A DNA stretch of 64,000 bases from Synechococcus sp. RS9909 (GCF_014279595.1 NZ_CP047943.1:1116001-1180000); one strand, 5' to 3'; shown: positions 34,989 through 44,897, numbered from the stretch's first letter. A program made the numbers and translations. The notes: a model not told the origin generated them from the sequence alone.

Positions 34989-36644
34989 TCAGAGGCTGAT
35001 CGGTTCGACCCCGCTCACCACCGGCGCGACGGCGCTGAGTTCGAGGGCCGGATGCTCCTCCTGCAATTGGTTGAGGTTCCAGCTGTTCTTGAACAGCAGC
35101 ACGGGCCGTGACCAGGCGTCCTGCACGGTTTTGCAATTGAAGATCCGACCCACCGTCTCCAGGGCCGGCCAGCCACCACTGACCCAACGGGCCACCTGGT
35201 AGCCCATTGGTTCGAGCCGGGTGGCGACACCGTATTCATGCTCAAGGCGGTGCTGCACCACCTCCAGCTGCAGTTGACCCACCGCTGCCAGGATTGGGTC
35301 TCGGCGGCTCTGATCGGTGTCGTAGAGGATCTGCACGGCCCCCTCTTCCCGCAGCTCGTTGACGCCTTTGCGGAAGTTCTTGAACGCCGAGGGATTGGGG
35401 TTGCGCAGCCAGCTGAAGATTTCCGGACTGAAGCAGGGAATCCCTTCAAATTCCACCTTTGAGCCGGTGTACAGCGTGTCGCCGATGGCGAACATTCCCG
35501 GGTTGTTGAGGCCGATCACGTCGCCGGGGTAGGCATCGTCCACCACGGCACGATCCTGTCCGAACAGCTTCTGGGGTCGCGACAGCCGGATCGTTTTGCC
35601 GGTGCGGGCATGGCGCACGGTCATGTCTTTTTCGAAGCGGCCGCTGCAGACCCGCACGAAGGCGACCCGATCGCGATGGCGCGGATCCATGTTGGCCTGC
35701 AGTTTGAACACGAAGCCACTGAATTCCGGGCGCAGTGGATCGATCAGGCCATCGTGGCCACGCCCATCCAGCCCACTGCGGGCCGTCGGTTTCTGTGCCA
35801 TCTCCAGAAAGGCATCCAGAAACGGCCTCACACCGAAGTTGGTCATGGCCGAACCGAAGAACACCGGTGTGAGTTCGCCGGCATGCACCAGTTCAAGGTC
35901 GAGCTCCGCTCCGGCGGCTTCCAGCAGCTCCATTTCCTCCACCGCCTGCTCCAGCAGCTCCGGTTCCACCAGCTCCGCCAGCTCCGGATCGTCGAGCTGC
36001 AACAGGCGTTCCTCTGACTGGCGCCCCCGCTCGGCCCGGCTGAACAGCACCACATCACGACTGCGCCGGTCGATCACCCCGCGGAACTGTTCACCGCTGC
36101 CGATCGGCCAGTTCACGGCCCAGGGGGTGAGGCCGAGTTCGGCTTCGATTTCATCGAGCAGGGCCAGGGGCTCCCGCCCGGGCCGGTCCATCTTGTTGAT
36201 GAAGGTGAAGATCGGGATCTGGCGCATGCGACAGACCTCGAACAGCTTGCGCGTCTGGGGTTCGAGCCCCTTGGCGGCGTCCTCGAGCATGACGGCGTTG
36301 TCGGCGGCCGCCAGGGTGCGGTAGGTGTCTTCTGAGAAATCCTGGTGCCCCGGGGTGTCGAGCAGGTTGATCGTGTTGGGGCCGTAGTCGAACTGCAGCA
36401 CCGTGGAGGTGATCGAGATGCCCCGCTGTTTTTCCAGTTCCATCCAGTCGGAGGTCACCTTGCGCTGCTCCCCGCGCGCTTTCACCGCACCGGCCTGCTG
36501 GATCGCACCGCCGTAGAGCAGCAGTTTCTCGGTCAGGGTGGTTTTCCCCGCATCCGGGTGGGAAATGATCGCGAAATTGCGACGACGCTCCACCGCCTGG
36601 GCCAGATCCTCGCTGGCGGTGTTGGTGGCGGGAACCGTGGTCAT
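34989..36644 (-). CDS. prfC: Peptide chain release factor 3
   Basis: 551-residue translational GTPase that recycles RF1/RF2 after termination. G-motifs: G1 [17 protein letters not shown]3 [14 protein letters not shown] and G4 [11 protein letters not shown]. The C-terminal region [20 protein letters not shown]-like is replaced here by [20 protein letters not shown] and ends with the RF3-specific [12 protein letters not shown] domain. It starts 58 bp downstream of the methyltransferase gene's stop. Confidence 0.94.
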   Translation of the reverse strand: MTTVPATNTASEDLAQAVERRRNFAIISHPDAGKTTLTEKLLLYGGAIQQAGAVKARGEQRKVTSDWMELEKQRGISITSTVLQFDYGPNTINLLDTPGHQDFSEDTYRTLAAADNAVMLEDAAKGLEPQTRKLFEVCRMRQIPIFTFINKMDRPGREPLALLDEIEAELGLTPWAVNWPIGSGEQFRGVIDRRSRDVVLFSRAERGRQSEERLLQLDDPELAELVEPELLEQAVEEMELLEAAGAELDLELVHAGELTPVFFGSAMTNFGVRPFLDAFLEMAQKPTARSGLDGRGHDGLIDPLRPEFSGFVFKLQANMDPRHRDRVAFVRVCSGRFEKDMTVRHARTGKTIRLSRPQKLFGQDRAVVDDAYPGDVIGLNNPGMFAIGDTLYTGSKVEFEGIPCFSPEIFSWLRNPNPSAFKNFRKGVNELREEGAVQILYDTDQSRRDPILAAVGQLQLEVVQHRLEHEYGVATRLEPMGYQVARWVSGGWPALETVGRIFNCKTVQDAWSRPVLLFKNSWNLNQLQEEHPALELSAVAPVVSGVEPISL

Positions 36645-36702
36645 GGGCCTCAGGTGCTGAGCACAGCCTGGCAGCCGATGGGGCCTCGGGTGGCCCTGCG
36701 GC

Positions 36703-37386
36703 TCAGCCGAGCCTGCCCCGCACCTCCAGATAGCGATCCTCCAGCTCCACCACCTTCAACGTCTGCAGTCCGGCGTTGACCAGTTGCTCCCGCACCTCCC
36801 CGGCGGTGAAAGCGGCGTGCAGGGAGTTGAGGTAGTCCTGTTGCAGGACAGCCGGCGCGTCGGAACAATGGCGCTCGCGCAGGGCCAGCGCTTGCTCCGG
36901 GCTGTTCGGGCGGCGCAGGTCCCGGTGCAGCACGAGGGCACCGGCGCTGCCGTGGCGTTGATGCAACCGCCAGAGATCCTGGGGGTCGTGGAGATGGTGC
37001 AGGAGGCTGTTGCTCACGATCACCGTGGCCTCCAGGCTCGGAGCGCGGCTGAGATCCTGCAAGGACCAGGCCTGATAACGCAGTCGCTGCAGTCGGGGCT
37101 GATCCTGCTGACGGCGTTGCTCCGCAAGCGCGAGCATGCGGGCTGCCGCATCGACGCCGATCACGTCGGTGTTGGGCCATTGCCGTGCCAGCCGCTCGCT
37201 GATGTTGCCTGGCCCGCAGCCCAGATCGAGCAGGCGGTCGTCAGGACCGAGGTTGCGGTCGTTGGCCAGGCAGAGCTGCTGAAGTGCCTCGATCAGGGCC
37301 GCATCGCTGCGACTGAAATCGGCGGCTCCATAGGCGGAGACCTGCTCGAGGTCGTCCATCAGCTCCGGTTCGGGGGTGCGTTGCAT
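36703..37386 (-). CDS. SAM-dependent class I methyltransferase
   Basis: 227 residues from ATG 37386 (ATG 37356 is an alternative). Rossmann methyltransferase motifs: [16 protein letters not shown] (motif I, residues ~50-65), [14 protein letters not shown] and the later [17 protein letters not shown]. The substrate is unknown. The start overlaps the stop of the upstream MscS gene by one base (TGATG), so the two are translated together. It resembles methyltransferase-type-11/25 proteins, with no closer assignment possible. Confidence 0.8.
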   Translation of the reverse strand: MQRTPEPELMDDLEQVSAYGAADFSRSDAALIEALQQLCLANDRNLGPDDRLLDLGCGPGNISERLARQWPNTDVIGVDAAARMLALAEQRRQQDQPRLQRLRYQAWSLQDLSRAPSLEATVIVSNSLLHHLHDPQDLWRLHQRHGSAGALVLHRDLRRPNSPEQALALRERHCSDAPAVLQQDYLNSLHAAFTAGEVREQLVNAGLQTLKVVELEDRYLEVRGRLG

Positions 37387-39587
37387 CAGCTCGTGTGCAG
37401 CATCAGGGTCTGGGTGGGGAAGGGGATGTCGATGCCCTCTGCCTCCAGGGTGCTGATCACACGCCGGTTGAGGTCGTGGAGGCTGTCTTCGAAGGCATCG
37501 TGGTTGGTGTGGCTGGAGCTGAACTCGAGCACGTGGTCGTAGCTGAAGGCGGCAATCCGCTCCAGCCGGCAGGCGCCATAGCGCAGCTGGGGGTCCTGCT
37601 CCACGGCGGCTTTCATCAGCTCGGGCACGCGCGCCAGTTGGTCGGCGGCGGTGCCGTAGGCGATCCCGATGGGGATTTCGGAGAGCTGGGCCCGCTCCAC
37701 CACTTCCTCCAGTTGCAACAGCAAGGCCTCGCGCTTCTGCAGGTAGGCGGGCCAGCCGTGCAGCTCCACCATTGCAAACACCACCAGCACCGGTGACGAC
37801 TCGCTGGGCCGCTCGAGGCTGACCAGAGGGTCTGCCAGCCCGGCGAAGGCGGCCAGGGTGCGGCGGGCCTGGTGGAGCACTTCCTCCAGTTGGAACGGTG
37901 ACCATTCCCCCTCCAGATCGAGGCGGAGTTCCAGCCCCTGCATCGGGGAGCTGTTGCCGGGCAAACCCCGGCGGGAGAAGTTGATGATCGTTGCCTCATC
38001 CACCACCGAGTTGGGGATGGTGACGCGACTTTCGAGCGTTTCCAGTTCGAGCGAGCGCAGACCGATCCGGGTCACGAAGCCCAGGTTGTCGCCCACCCGG
38101 CAGAACTCACCGACCCGCAGGGGCCGGTCGGTCTGAATCGAGAGGCCGGCGAACAGATTGCCGAGCAGCTTCGAGGCGCCCAGACCGATGGCCAGACCGG
38201 GTACGGCCGAGAAGGCGAGCACGGTGCTCGAAGGCAGTCCGAGAAGCAGCAGCAAGCGGTAGACCAACACCACGGCCACCAGGCCGCCGATGGCGCGGCA
38301 GAGGGGCATCACCAGATTGCTGACCCGTTGCAGCTGCAGCGGGGTGCCGCCACCCCTCAGCTTCACCAGCCACTCCGAGCCGGTGCGCCCCACCGCCTCG
38401 AACACGAAGAACATGAACACCCCAGCCGTGAGATACCAGATCACGTAGAGGGCATAGGTGATCACCACCAGGGGCAGGCCGGTGAAGTTGACGACATCGT
38501 CGATGAACACCTCGGTGAAGCGGGTGAGGGGCAGGATCGGCAGCATGATCAACACCCGCCTCCAGGCCATTCGGTCCTGGTTCCAGGGATCCCCTTCCGG
38601 TGCCTGGCTGGCCCGCTCTCTGTAGGTCTGCAGCATGAAGCTGCCGAGCCAGGCGAGAAGGAGGAGATACAACACGATGGCCAGAGCGGCACAGGCGATC
38701 TGGAACAGGGTCTGATCGGTGATCGGCACTTCGATCAGGTCGCGCACGTTCCTGGGCAGGGCCAGATACCAGGCGGGCGGCACCAGATAGCCCGGGGTGT
38801 GCACGAAATCCCGGTAGAACTCGGGCGTGGCAAACGGTTGATCCACCACCGGGACGTCGCGGATTTCCTGATACATCTCCGAGATCGCCGCCACGGTGTT
38901 GGCGGAAAACAGGTAGTTGTAGTTCCCGGAGTCGTTGCTGACCTCGGTGGTCAGGGTGATCGCAGTCCCGGGGATCCGCCAGACATCGGCGGGTTTGGTG
39001 CGTTTGTCGTTGATCGTCTTCATGCCGGCGGCATCGGGAATGACGATCGGCTGATGGCTGTGGGTGAAGACGTAATCGAGCACGTGTTTGAGCTGAATCG
39101 CCGCCTCATCCGCCATGTCGTTGCGCACGCTCTCAGGAAACACGGACGCATCCAGCGCTTTCACCGCGAGTTGGAAGAGAAGCGAGGTGTCGTCGATCTG
39201 CTCGCGCCGTTCCAGGGCCTGGGCATCGGTGGTGGACAGGGACGCCACACGTCCAAGCCGATCCGCTCGCCGGCCCACCTCGGCCATGACCGCATAGAAG
39301 TTCAGCAGCGTCGCCCTGGGGCTGTCGCCCACCACCTGGTCGAGCACCACATCCGACCAGCCCGCAGCGATGGCTTCGAGTTCGGGAAAGAACGGTTGCT
39401 CCTCAATCGGGATCAGCCGGCCTTCACCCGGGCGCTGGTTGCTCACGGCGGGGCGACCAGCGCCGGCCGGCGCTGCCTGCAGGGCGCCCCCCATCTGCAC
39501 CACCAGCAGCAGCGTGGTGGCGAGCAGGATCACGTGGGAGCGCAGACGCCTCAGGCGATTCCGCTGCATCGTTGACCCCGGAAACAC
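37386..39587 (-). CDS. MscS-family mechanosensitive channel, large form
   Basis: 733 residues from ATG 39587 (ATG 39569 also possible) with an N-terminal signal (HVILLATTLLLVVQMGGALQA). A ~280-residue periplasmic domain precedes four to five membrane helices (~285-470). The MscS core follows: pore helix with PGLAIGLGASKLLGNLFAGL (~467-487), then FCRVGDNLGFVTRIGLRSLE and TIPNSVVDEATIINFSR. The C-terminal cytosolic beta/alpha domain is present. It would open on membrane tension during osmotic downshock. Confidence 0.88.
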   Translation of the reverse strand: MFPGSTMQRNRLRRLRSHVILLATTLLLVVQMGGALQAAPAGAGRPAVSNQRPGEGRLIPIEEQPFFPELEAIAAGWSDVVLDQVVGDSPRATLLNFYAVMAEVGRRADRLGRVASLSTTDAQALERREQIDDTSLLFQLAVKALDASVFPESVRNDMADEAAIQLKHVLDYVFTHSHQPIVIPDAAGMKTINDKRTKPADVWRIPGTAITLTTEVSNDSGNYNYLFSANTVAAISEMYQEIRDVPVVDQPFATPEFYRDFVHTPGYLVPPAWYLALPRNVRDLIEVPITDQTLFQIACAALAIVLYLLLLAWLGSFMLQTYRERASQAPEGDPWNQDRMAWRRVLIMLPILPLTRFTEVFIDDVVNFTGLPLVVITYALYVIWYLTAGVFMFFVFEAVGRTGSEWLVKLRGGGTPLQLQRVSNLVMPLCRAIGGLVAVVLVYRLLLLLGLPSSTVLAFSAVPGLAIGLGASKLLGNLFAGLSIQTDRPLRVGEFCRVGDNLGFVTRIGLRSLELETLESRVTIPNSVVDEATIINFSRRGLPGNSSPMQGLELRLDLEGEWSPFQLEEVLHQARRTLAAFAGLADPLVSLERPSESSPVLVVFAMVELHGWPAYLQKREALLLQLEEVVERAQLSEIPIGIAYGTAADQLARVPELMKAAVEQDPQLRYGACRLERIAAFSYDHVLEFSSSHTNHDAFEDSLHDLNRRVISTLEAEGIDIPFPTQTLMLHTS

Positions 39588-39631
39588 AATGCATGCTGGC
39601 AGCTGATCTCACCCGGCGCTGGCACTGCTAG

Positions 39632-39661
39632 TGGTGGTGGCGCCCCTTGCTGCCACCACCA
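39632..39661 (+). other. Hairpin between mscS and nrdJ
   Basis: TGGTGGTGGC (39632-39641) and GCCACCACCA (39652-39661) make a perfect 10-bp stem with a 10-base loop in the 111-bp divergent gap, 38 bp before the nrdJ start. No T-run follows on either side. It could be a 5'-leader structure of nrdJ or an operator. I see no recognisable cobalamin riboswitch in so short a leader. Confidence 0.45.
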
Positions 39662-39698
39662 GTGGCGTTAGGGTGCGGGAACGCTTAATCGATCACCT

Positions 39699-42059
39699 GT
39701 GACCCTCAGCCCCAGCCGAACGGAGGCCGGCTCCATCGAGACCTCCAGCGACACCGCGATCAGCATCGGCAACGGTTTGTCGAGTGATTTCCCCCTGACG
39801 GCACCCGCTGCCAATCCGGTCTTCTATCGCACTTACAGCCGTCGCACGGCTTCCGGTCGGGAGAGTTGGAGCGAGGTGGGCGCTCGCAACCTCGGTGGCC
39901 TTCAGAAGCTCGGTCAGCTCAGTCCGGAGGAGGTGGCGTTGCTGGCGCGGATGCAGGCTGAGAAAAAGGCGCTGCCCTCCGGCCGCTGGCTCTGGATCGG
40001 CGGCACGCCCTGGATCGAGCAGCCTGAAAATTTCTCCGGTGCCTACAACTGCACCTCCACCAACCTGGTGGATTGGCAGGCCTTCGGCCTGATGATGGAT
40101 CTGGCGATGATGGGCTGCGGCACCGGCGCCATCATCGAGCCCCATCTGATCGAGCGGTTGCCGCAGGTGCGCAATCCGATCGAGGTGGTGTCGGTGACCG
40201 ACATCGGCCTGACGCCGGCGGGGCAGCGTCAGGAGCACACCAGCCACAGCATCAACGGCGACCGGGTGGCGATCAAGGTGGGCGACACCCGTCGCGGCTG
40301 GGTCGACAGTTATCAGTTGCTGCTCGAGCTGAGCAGCGATGCCCGCTTCGAGGGACGCACCGTGCAGGTGGAGGTGGATCTCTCCGATGTGCGGCCGGTG
40401 GGCGAAACCCTCAAGGGCTTTGGCGGGATGGCCAATCCCGTGAAGTTGAAGGATCTCTACGGCCGTGTCGCCCGTCTGCTCGGCAAGGCCGTGGGGCGTC
40501 GCCTCAATTCCGTCGAGTGTTGTTTGCTGATCGACGAAGCGGCGGTCACGATCGTGGCGGGCAACATCCGTCGCAGCGCCGGCATGCGTCAGTTCGCAGC
40601 CGATGATCACGCCGCTGCTGGCGCCAAGGACAACCTCTGGCAGCAGGATGCGGAGGGCAATTGGCGCATCGATCCGGAGCGGGACGCGTTGCGGATGGCT
40701 AATCACACCCGCGTGTATCACACCAGACCCAGTCGTGAGGTGCTGCTGGAGGCGGTCACCAAGCAGTTCCACAGCGGTGAGGGCGCGATTCAGTTCGCCC
40801 CCGAAGCGATCGCCCGCTCCAATGCCGATCTGCTCACCACCCCGGAGTTGCGCAAGGAATTCATCGACATCTACTGCGATCAGGGCCGCCAGGAGGCCGG
40901 ACGCTGGTTGAGCCTCAACCATGGTCCGATGGCTGCCGATGAGCTGGAGCACCGATTGGGTCGCTACGGACTCAACCCCTGTGGCGAGATCCTCGGGGCT
41001 GATTTCCACTGCAACCTGGCTGAGATCCATCTCAACCAGATCGATCCCAGTGACGAGGAGGGCCAGCGCGATGCCTTCCGCGCCGGCGCCCTGTCGGTGG
41101 CCTGTCTGCTCAACCACCGCTTCGAGGTGGAGCGTTACCGCCAGAGCCGCGCCTGGGATCCGATCGTGGGGGTGAGCTTCACGGGGCTGTTCGATTTCTT
41201 TGTGCATGCCTTCGGCACCCCCTGGCTGCGCTGGTGGGAGGCCGGTCGCCCCGACAGCGAGGAGGGTCACGCTTTCAAGCAACAGGAGGCGGCCTACCTG
41301 AGCCGCTGGAAGCGCATCGTCAACGAGACCGTCTGGGACTACTGCGATCGCCATGGTCTGCGTCGTCCTAACCGCTGCACCACGGTGCAACCGGCAGGCA
41401 CCAAGAGCCTGCTCACCGGTGCCGCGCCGGGCTGGCATCCGCCCAAGGCACAGCGCTTCATCCGCCGGATCACCTTCCGCAAGAATGATCCTGTGGCGAT
41501 GGCCTGCATGGACTACGGCTACACCGTGGTGCCGTCCCAGTCGGACAAGGACGAGCAGGGCCGTCTGCTCGACGATCCCTTTGATCCCCGTTGCACCGAG
41601 TGGTTGGTGGAGATTCCCACGGAAGTGAGCTGGGCCAACCTGCCCGGAGCTGATGCGGTGGACATCAACGCCTTTTCGGCGATGGCCCAGTTCGATTTCT
41701 ACATGCAGGTGCAGACGCACTACACCGCCCACAACACCTCGGCCACGATCGAGTTCCGCGAGCACGAGATCGAACCGCTCACCGACGCCCTGCACCAGAC
41801 GATCGAGCGCGGTGACGGCTACATCTCCGCGGCGTTGTTGGCCCGTTTTGATGCCAACGCCACTTTCCCCCGCCTGCCCTTCGAGCCGATCGATGCCGCC
41901 ACCTATGAGCGGATGCAGGAGGAGGTGATCCAGCGGCGTGTGAGCCAGAACTTCTTTGAAGCGCTGCAGCGCTATGACGGTGGTGAGCTCAGCGAGGCCG
42001 GCCCGGCCGGTTGCGATTCCGACAAATGCCTGCTGCCGCTGGCCAAGCCCCAGGGCTGA
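39699..42059 (+). CDS. nrdJ: Adenosylcobalamin-dependent ribonucleoside-triphosphate reductase (class II)
   Basis: 786 residues from GTG 39699. The enzyme makes deoxyribonucleotides using coenzyme B12 to generate the thiyl radical, so it needs no oxygen-sensitive iron centre. Visible signatures: the substrate-site cysteine segment AYNCTSTNL (residues ~116), MMGCGTGAIIE, NPCGEILG with the catalytic cysteine, PAGTKSLLTGA, and a C-terminal redox pair in CDSDKCLLPL. Monomeric class II length is normal. tRNA-Ser follows 58 bp later. Confidence 0.95.
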   Translation: MTLSPSRTEAGSIETSSDTAISIGNGLSSDFPLTAPAANPVFYRTYSRRTASGRESWSEVGARNLGGLQKLGQLSPEEVALLARMQAEKKALPSGRWLWIGGTPWIEQPENFSGAYNCTSTNLVDWQAFGLMMDLAMMGCGTGAIIEPHLIERLPQVRNPIEVVSVTDIGLTPAGQRQEHTSHSINGDRVAIKVGDTRRGWVDSYQLLLELSSDARFEGRTVQVEVDLSDVRPVGETLKGFGGMANPVKLKDLYGRVARLLGKAVGRRLNSVECCLLIDEAAVTIVAGNIRRSAGMRQFAADDHAAAGAKDNLWQQDAEGNWRIDPERDALRMANHTRVYHTRPSREVLLEAVTKQFHSGEGAIQFAPEAIARSNADLLTTPELRKEFIDIYCDQGRQEAGRWLSLNHGPMAADELEHRLGRYGLNPCGEILGADFHCNLAEIHLNQIDPSDEEGQRDAFRAGALSVACLLNHRFEVERYRQSRAWDPIVGVSFTGLFDFFVHAFGTPWLRWWEAGRPDSEEGHAFKQQEAAYLSRWKRIVNETVWDYCDRHGLRRPNRCTTVQPAGTKSLLTGAAPGWHPPKAQRFIRRITFRKNDPVAMACMDYGYTVVPSQSDKDEQGRLLDDPFDPRCTEWLVEIPTEVSWANLPGADAVDINAFSAMAQFDFYMQVQTHYTAHNTSATIEFREHEIEPLTDALHQTIERGDGYISAALLARFDANATFPRLPFEPIDAATYERMQEEVIQRRVSQNFFEALQRYDGGELSEAGPAGCDSDKCLLPLAKPQG

Positions 42060-42089
42060 ATGGCGGCAGTGCGCCGCTTAAACTGTTCG

Positions 42090-42112
42090 CCTGCCTGGTT
42101 GGACCGGGCAGG
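42090..42112 (+). terminator. Possible nrdJ terminator hairpin
   Basis: CCTGCC (42090-42095) pairs with GGCAGG (42107-42112) around an 11-base loop that itself contains a GG/CC pair. It lies between the nrdJ stop and tRNA-Ser. There is no T-run, so this is a weak call and could equally be a leader structure of the tRNA. Confidence 0.3.
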
Positions 42113-42117
42113 TGCAG

Positions 42118-42202
42118 GGAGAGGTGGTCGAGTGGTTGATGGCTCTGGTCTTGAAAACCAGCGAGGTGCAAGCCTCCGTGGGTTCGAATCCCACCCTCTC
42201 CG
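42118..42202 (+). tRNA. tRNA-Ser (anticodon UGA)
   Basis: Acceptor stem GGAGAGG (42118-42124) pairs with CCTCTCC (42195-42201), with discriminator G at 42202. Anticodon stem CTGGT/ACCAG encloses loop CTTGAAA with anticodon TGA at 42152-42154. A long variable arm (GCGAGGTGCAAGCCTCCGT) marks it as a class II tRNA for serine, and the T-loop is GGGTTCGAATCCC. CCA is not encoded. The 3' end is the likely phage attachment site, as an integrase gene starts 223 bp on. Confidence 0.95.
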
Positions 42203-42425
42203 TTTTCACAGGATCCGAAGGGATCCGCAGAAATCCCAAAACCACTGCAGCACAGTCGATCTGCCCTTTTGGCTCGTCCGGGTAGATCCGGGGGAAACCG
42301 GTTACTGCCGCTGCGGATGGCGGTATTTTTGGCGGTATAGCCAGCCGGGTGCGGACTTATACCGTCACCCTGCTTGCTAAACCGCCGACATCCTCTCCCG
42401 CGCCAGCGTTTCGGCGCTGTCCGCC
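42203..42425. promoter_or_regulatory. Attachment-site flank with repeated TGGCGGTAT sites before the integrase
   Basis: This 223-bp non-coding gap lies between tRNA-Ser and the integrase. TGGCGGTAT occurs at 42318-42326 and 42330-42338, 12 bp apart, with ATACCG in inverse at 42359-42364. GGATCCGAAG / GGATCCGCAG is a second direct repeat close to the tRNA end. Such clusters next to an integrase often serve as arm-type integrase or excisionase sites or as its promoter. This assignment is inference. Confidence 0.5.
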
Positions 42426-43706
42426 ATGCTCAGTGACAAGGCGATCCAGGCCCTGCGGCCCGACCCGGACCGGCCGGGCACCAAGCACCACGACCGTGAC
42501 GGTCTCTATCTCTGGGTGGCGCGCTCCGGCTCCAAGACCTGGCGCAAGGACTACCGCTGGCAGGGAGCACGCCGCACCTTCACCATCGGCCCTTACCCGG
42601 CCGTGCGGCTCGCCGATGCCCGCAAGCAGGCCCTGGAGCTGAACACCTGGATCAAAGCTGGCATCGATCCGCGCACCCAGGTCCCAACGCAGCAGCGCAA
42701 CCAGGCCGAAAGCAGCAGCCGTCCCTTCGTCCAGATCGCCCAGGCCTGGTTCGAGCACCACAGCGCCAGCTGGAGCCCCCGCTATTGCAGAGATATGCGG
42801 GAGAAACTTAATCACTTCGTGATCCCGGCACTCGGTCAACTGGATATCGAGGCGATCAGCCGCAGCGACATTGAAACCCAGCTGCTCGCGCCCATCCTCG
42901 CCAGAGGTGCCAATGAACAAGCCCGCCGCTGCAATGACGTCACCCGTCGCGTGATTGAGCACGCCGTTGATCTCGAACTGCGGCAGGACAACCCCGCCGT
43001 CAAAGCCCGCAAGGTCATCGCCGCCACCCGCGTCACCCACTACCACCGCATCAGCTGGGTGGAACTTCCCGAGCTCTTGGAGGTGATCGATCGCTTTGAG
43101 CGTCAACGACTGGCCGAGCGCAGCAGCCTCATCGCTCTGCGCCTGATGATGCTCACCCTGGTGCGGCCCAGTGAACTGCGGGAAGCCCGTTGGAGCGAAG
43201 TGGATACCGAGGGTCGTCAGTGGATCATTCCCGCTGAACGCATGAAGACCCGTGTTCGGCACATCGTGCCGCTCTCATCACAGGCGCGGCACCTATTCGA
43301 CATGCAGCGGCCGATCACCGGCCACACCGATCTGGTCTTTCACACCCCCAACCACCGCGGCAGCGGCGAGCTTCGGGTGATGAGCAATGGCTGCCTCTCG
43401 ATGCTTTTGCGGCGCATGGGCTTCCAGGGGCGGCAGACACCCCATGGCTTCAGGGGCTTCGGGCAGACCAACTGCATCGAGCAGCTCAAGATCCCCAGGG
43501 TGGTCACTGAAAAGCAGCTGGCCCATGCCGATGGCAACAGCGTTAGCCGCGCCTACGACTGGGCCGAATACCTCGAGGAGCGCTCCGACATGCTGCAGCG
43601 CTGGGCCGATCTACTCGATCAGGTGGCCGTCGCTGCCGGTCTGGCTCCCGTCTCAGAGCTGAGCGCAGCGATGGCTGGACATCCATCAGCGCTGCAGGCG
43701 GCCTGA
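42426..43706 (+). CDS. int: Tyrosine-type phage integrase (DUF4102 N-terminal domain)
   Basis: 426 residues. N-terminal P4-integrase-type domain (LSDKAIQALRPD, then GLYLWVARSGSKTWRKDYRW), a SAM-like core-binding domain (~100-190) and the catalytic domain: arginine in LTLVRPSELREARW, HGFRGFGQT with H and R, and the tyrosine in SRAYDWAEYLEERS. All expected catalytic residues are present. It would recombine the phage with the tRNA-Ser 3' end. Its last 88 bp overlap the AlpA gene on the other strand. Confidence 0.93.
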   Translation: MLSDKAIQALRPDPDRPGTKHHDRDGLYLWVARSGSKTWRKDYRWQGARRTFTIGPYPAVRLADARKQALELNTWIKAGIDPRTQVPTQQRNQAESSSRPFVQIAQAWFEHHSASWSPRYCRDMREKLNHFVIPALGQLDIEAISRSDIETQLLAPILARGANEQARRCNDVTRRVIEHAVDLELRQDNPAVKARKVIAATRVTHYHRISWVELPELLEVIDRFERQRLAERSSLIALRLMMLTLVRPSELREARWSEVDTEGRQWIIPAERMKTRVRHIVPLSSQARHLFDMQRPITGHTDLVFHTPNHRGSGELRVMSNGCLSMLLRRMGFQGRQTPHGFRGFGQTNCIEQLKIPRVVTEKQLAHADGNSVSRAYDWAEYLEERSDMLQRWADLLDQVAVAAGLAPVSELSAAMAGHPSALQAA

Positions 43707-43885
43707 CGCTTGGAGGTGATCCAGTCCTCCAGCTCCTGCTGGGACCAGGCCACCGCCCGTGGGCCAATCACGATTTGCCTGGGGAACTCGCCTGTGGCGA
43801 TCAGGCTGTAGATCGTGGTGCGTGAGAGGCCGACCCGGTGGATCACCTCCGGGAGCCGCAGCAGTCGATCGGTTGCGGATGTCAT
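43619..43885 (-). CDS. AlpA-family phage regulator / excisionase-like protein
   Basis: 88 residues. An AlpA/MerR-like winged helix is clear: LLRLPEVIHRVGLSRTTIYS, then GEFPRQIVIGPRAVAWSQQE and ELEDWI. AlpA proteins activate integrase expression or help excision in P4-like elements. The last ~28 residues are an alanine-rich extension coded by DNA that also encodes the integrase C-terminus; this convergent overlap could couple integration and excision. Confidence 0.8.
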   Translation of the reverse strand: MTSATDRLLRLPEVIHRVGLSRTTIYSLIATGEFPRQIVIGPRAVAWSQQELEDWITSKRQAACSADGCPAIAALSSETGARPAATAT

Positions 43886-43935
43886 GGCTGATGGTCTGGG
43901 TCTCAGGTGTGTGTCTTGGATTGGTTTGTTGCCTT

Positions 43936-44703
43936 TCAGTTGGTCTGGTGCAGCAACGCCACCACGGCCGGATCCCAGAGGATCTGCTGGCGGCGCTCTA
44001 CCCGACTGCAGAGCGGCAGGGCGACACCCCAGTCACGCCCGGCTTCTGTGAGCTGCCAGTCGTCGTCCTCGTTGCGCTGCTGCAATCCGGCGGTAGCGAG
44101 CCGCTGGTTGGTGTGGCGGAGCGTTCCCTCCAGACGGTCCGCTACCTGATTAGCCGTCAACCAGACCACCGCTGCACGCTGCGAGACGCGTTGCTTCAGG
44201 TCAGACGCGGCGGGACTGCTGTGGGCCTGGATCTCCTCCAGAACGCTGAGCAGGGCCTCGGCATGGGACACCCCGGTGAGTTGGATGATCTCGTCGGCGC
44301 CGCGCAGCACCTCCGCTGCGGTCTGCCTGCGGATCGCCTCGATGCTGCGTCGTGGCAGCTCTCCGTTGCCCTCTTGGCGGCGCTGCAGGGAGGGCAACAG
44401 GTCATGGGTGAGCCAGCGCCGCATCCGCCGTGCGCTGGCGTTGTCGCTGTTCAGCAGCCTGCGCAGCAGCGTGGCCTCATGGATCAGCGCCAGGGTGAAA
44501 CCATCGGCGCCGGGGCCCTCTTCTGAATGGAGGCAGTGCTCCTCCTCGTCTCGCCTGTTCGCCATGGCCCAGGCCATCGGGCTCTCCGCCAGCGCAGCGC
44601 AGGCATCGGCGACGACGATCCAGGCTTCTCCCTGCTGATCGGTGCTCACCCGGATGCGGTGCCCCTCGAACAGGTAGGGCACCAGAGCGGACGTGCTGCT
44701 CAT
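43936..44703 (-). CDS. BRO-N type phage antirepressor
   Basis: 255 residues from ATG 44703. The N-terminal ~95 residues form a BRO-N domain: PYLFEGHRIRVSTDQQGEAW, VVADACAALAES, FTLALIHEATLLRRLLNSDN and ARRMRRWLTHDLLPSLQ. The C-terminal part is helical and different from common antirepressors (QTAAEVLRGADEIIQLTGVS, then EDDDWQLTEAGRDWG). Antirepressors relieve prophage repression on induction. The start overlaps the small membrane protein's stop (ATGA). Confidence 0.8.
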   Translation of the reverse strand: MSSTSALVPYLFEGHRIRVSTDQQGEAWIVVADACAALAESPMAWAMANRRDEEEHCLHSEEGPGADGFTLALIHEATLLRRLLNSDNASARRMRRWLTHDLLPSLQRRQEGNGELPRRSIEAIRRQTAAEVLRGADEIIQLTGVSHAEALLSVLEEIQAHSSPAASDLKQRVSQRAAVVWLTANQVADRLEGTLRHTNQRLATAGLQQRNEDDDWQLTEAGRDWGVALPLCSRVERRQQILWDPAVVALLHQTN

Positions 44704-44897
44704 GGCTGGGAAGGTGAGAGGACCAGCAGCACCGTGCTCAGTTGCAGGGCCAGCACCAGCCACAGCAGCCACTGCAGTTGCCGCAGGTCGCCCAGTCGCA
44801 CGGTGGTGGTGATGGGCCGGCGTGTGCGGCAAAAGGCCGGCAATTGCGGCTGGGCCATGGGCCGCGGCGTGCGGCCAGGGTGTTGGGGGTAGGCCAT
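44700..44897 (-). CDS. Small phage membrane protein, hypothetical
   Basis: 65 residues from ATG 44897. A basic, proline-rich N-terminal half is followed by one hydrophobic helix (WLLWLVLALQLSTVLLVL) near the C-terminus. No family recognised. It is linked by a one-base overlap (TGATG) to the SSB-like gene upstream and by an ATGA overlap to the antirepressor downstream, so it is translated as part of the same operon. Confidence 0.45.
   Translation of the reverse strand: MAYPQHPGRTPRPMAQPQLPAFCRTRRPITTTVRLGDLRQLQWLLWLVLALQLSTVLLVLSPSQP

Noticed and set aside
39693-41795. 700-codon minus-strand frame opposite nrdJ
   Set aside because: Shadow of nrdJ; composition is low-information and no motif is visible.
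42090-42425. Possible cobalamin riboswitch or extra RNA gene around nrdJ/tRNA-Ser
   Set aside because: No B12-box or conserved riboswitch core seen; only short hairpins and the tRNA can be supported.
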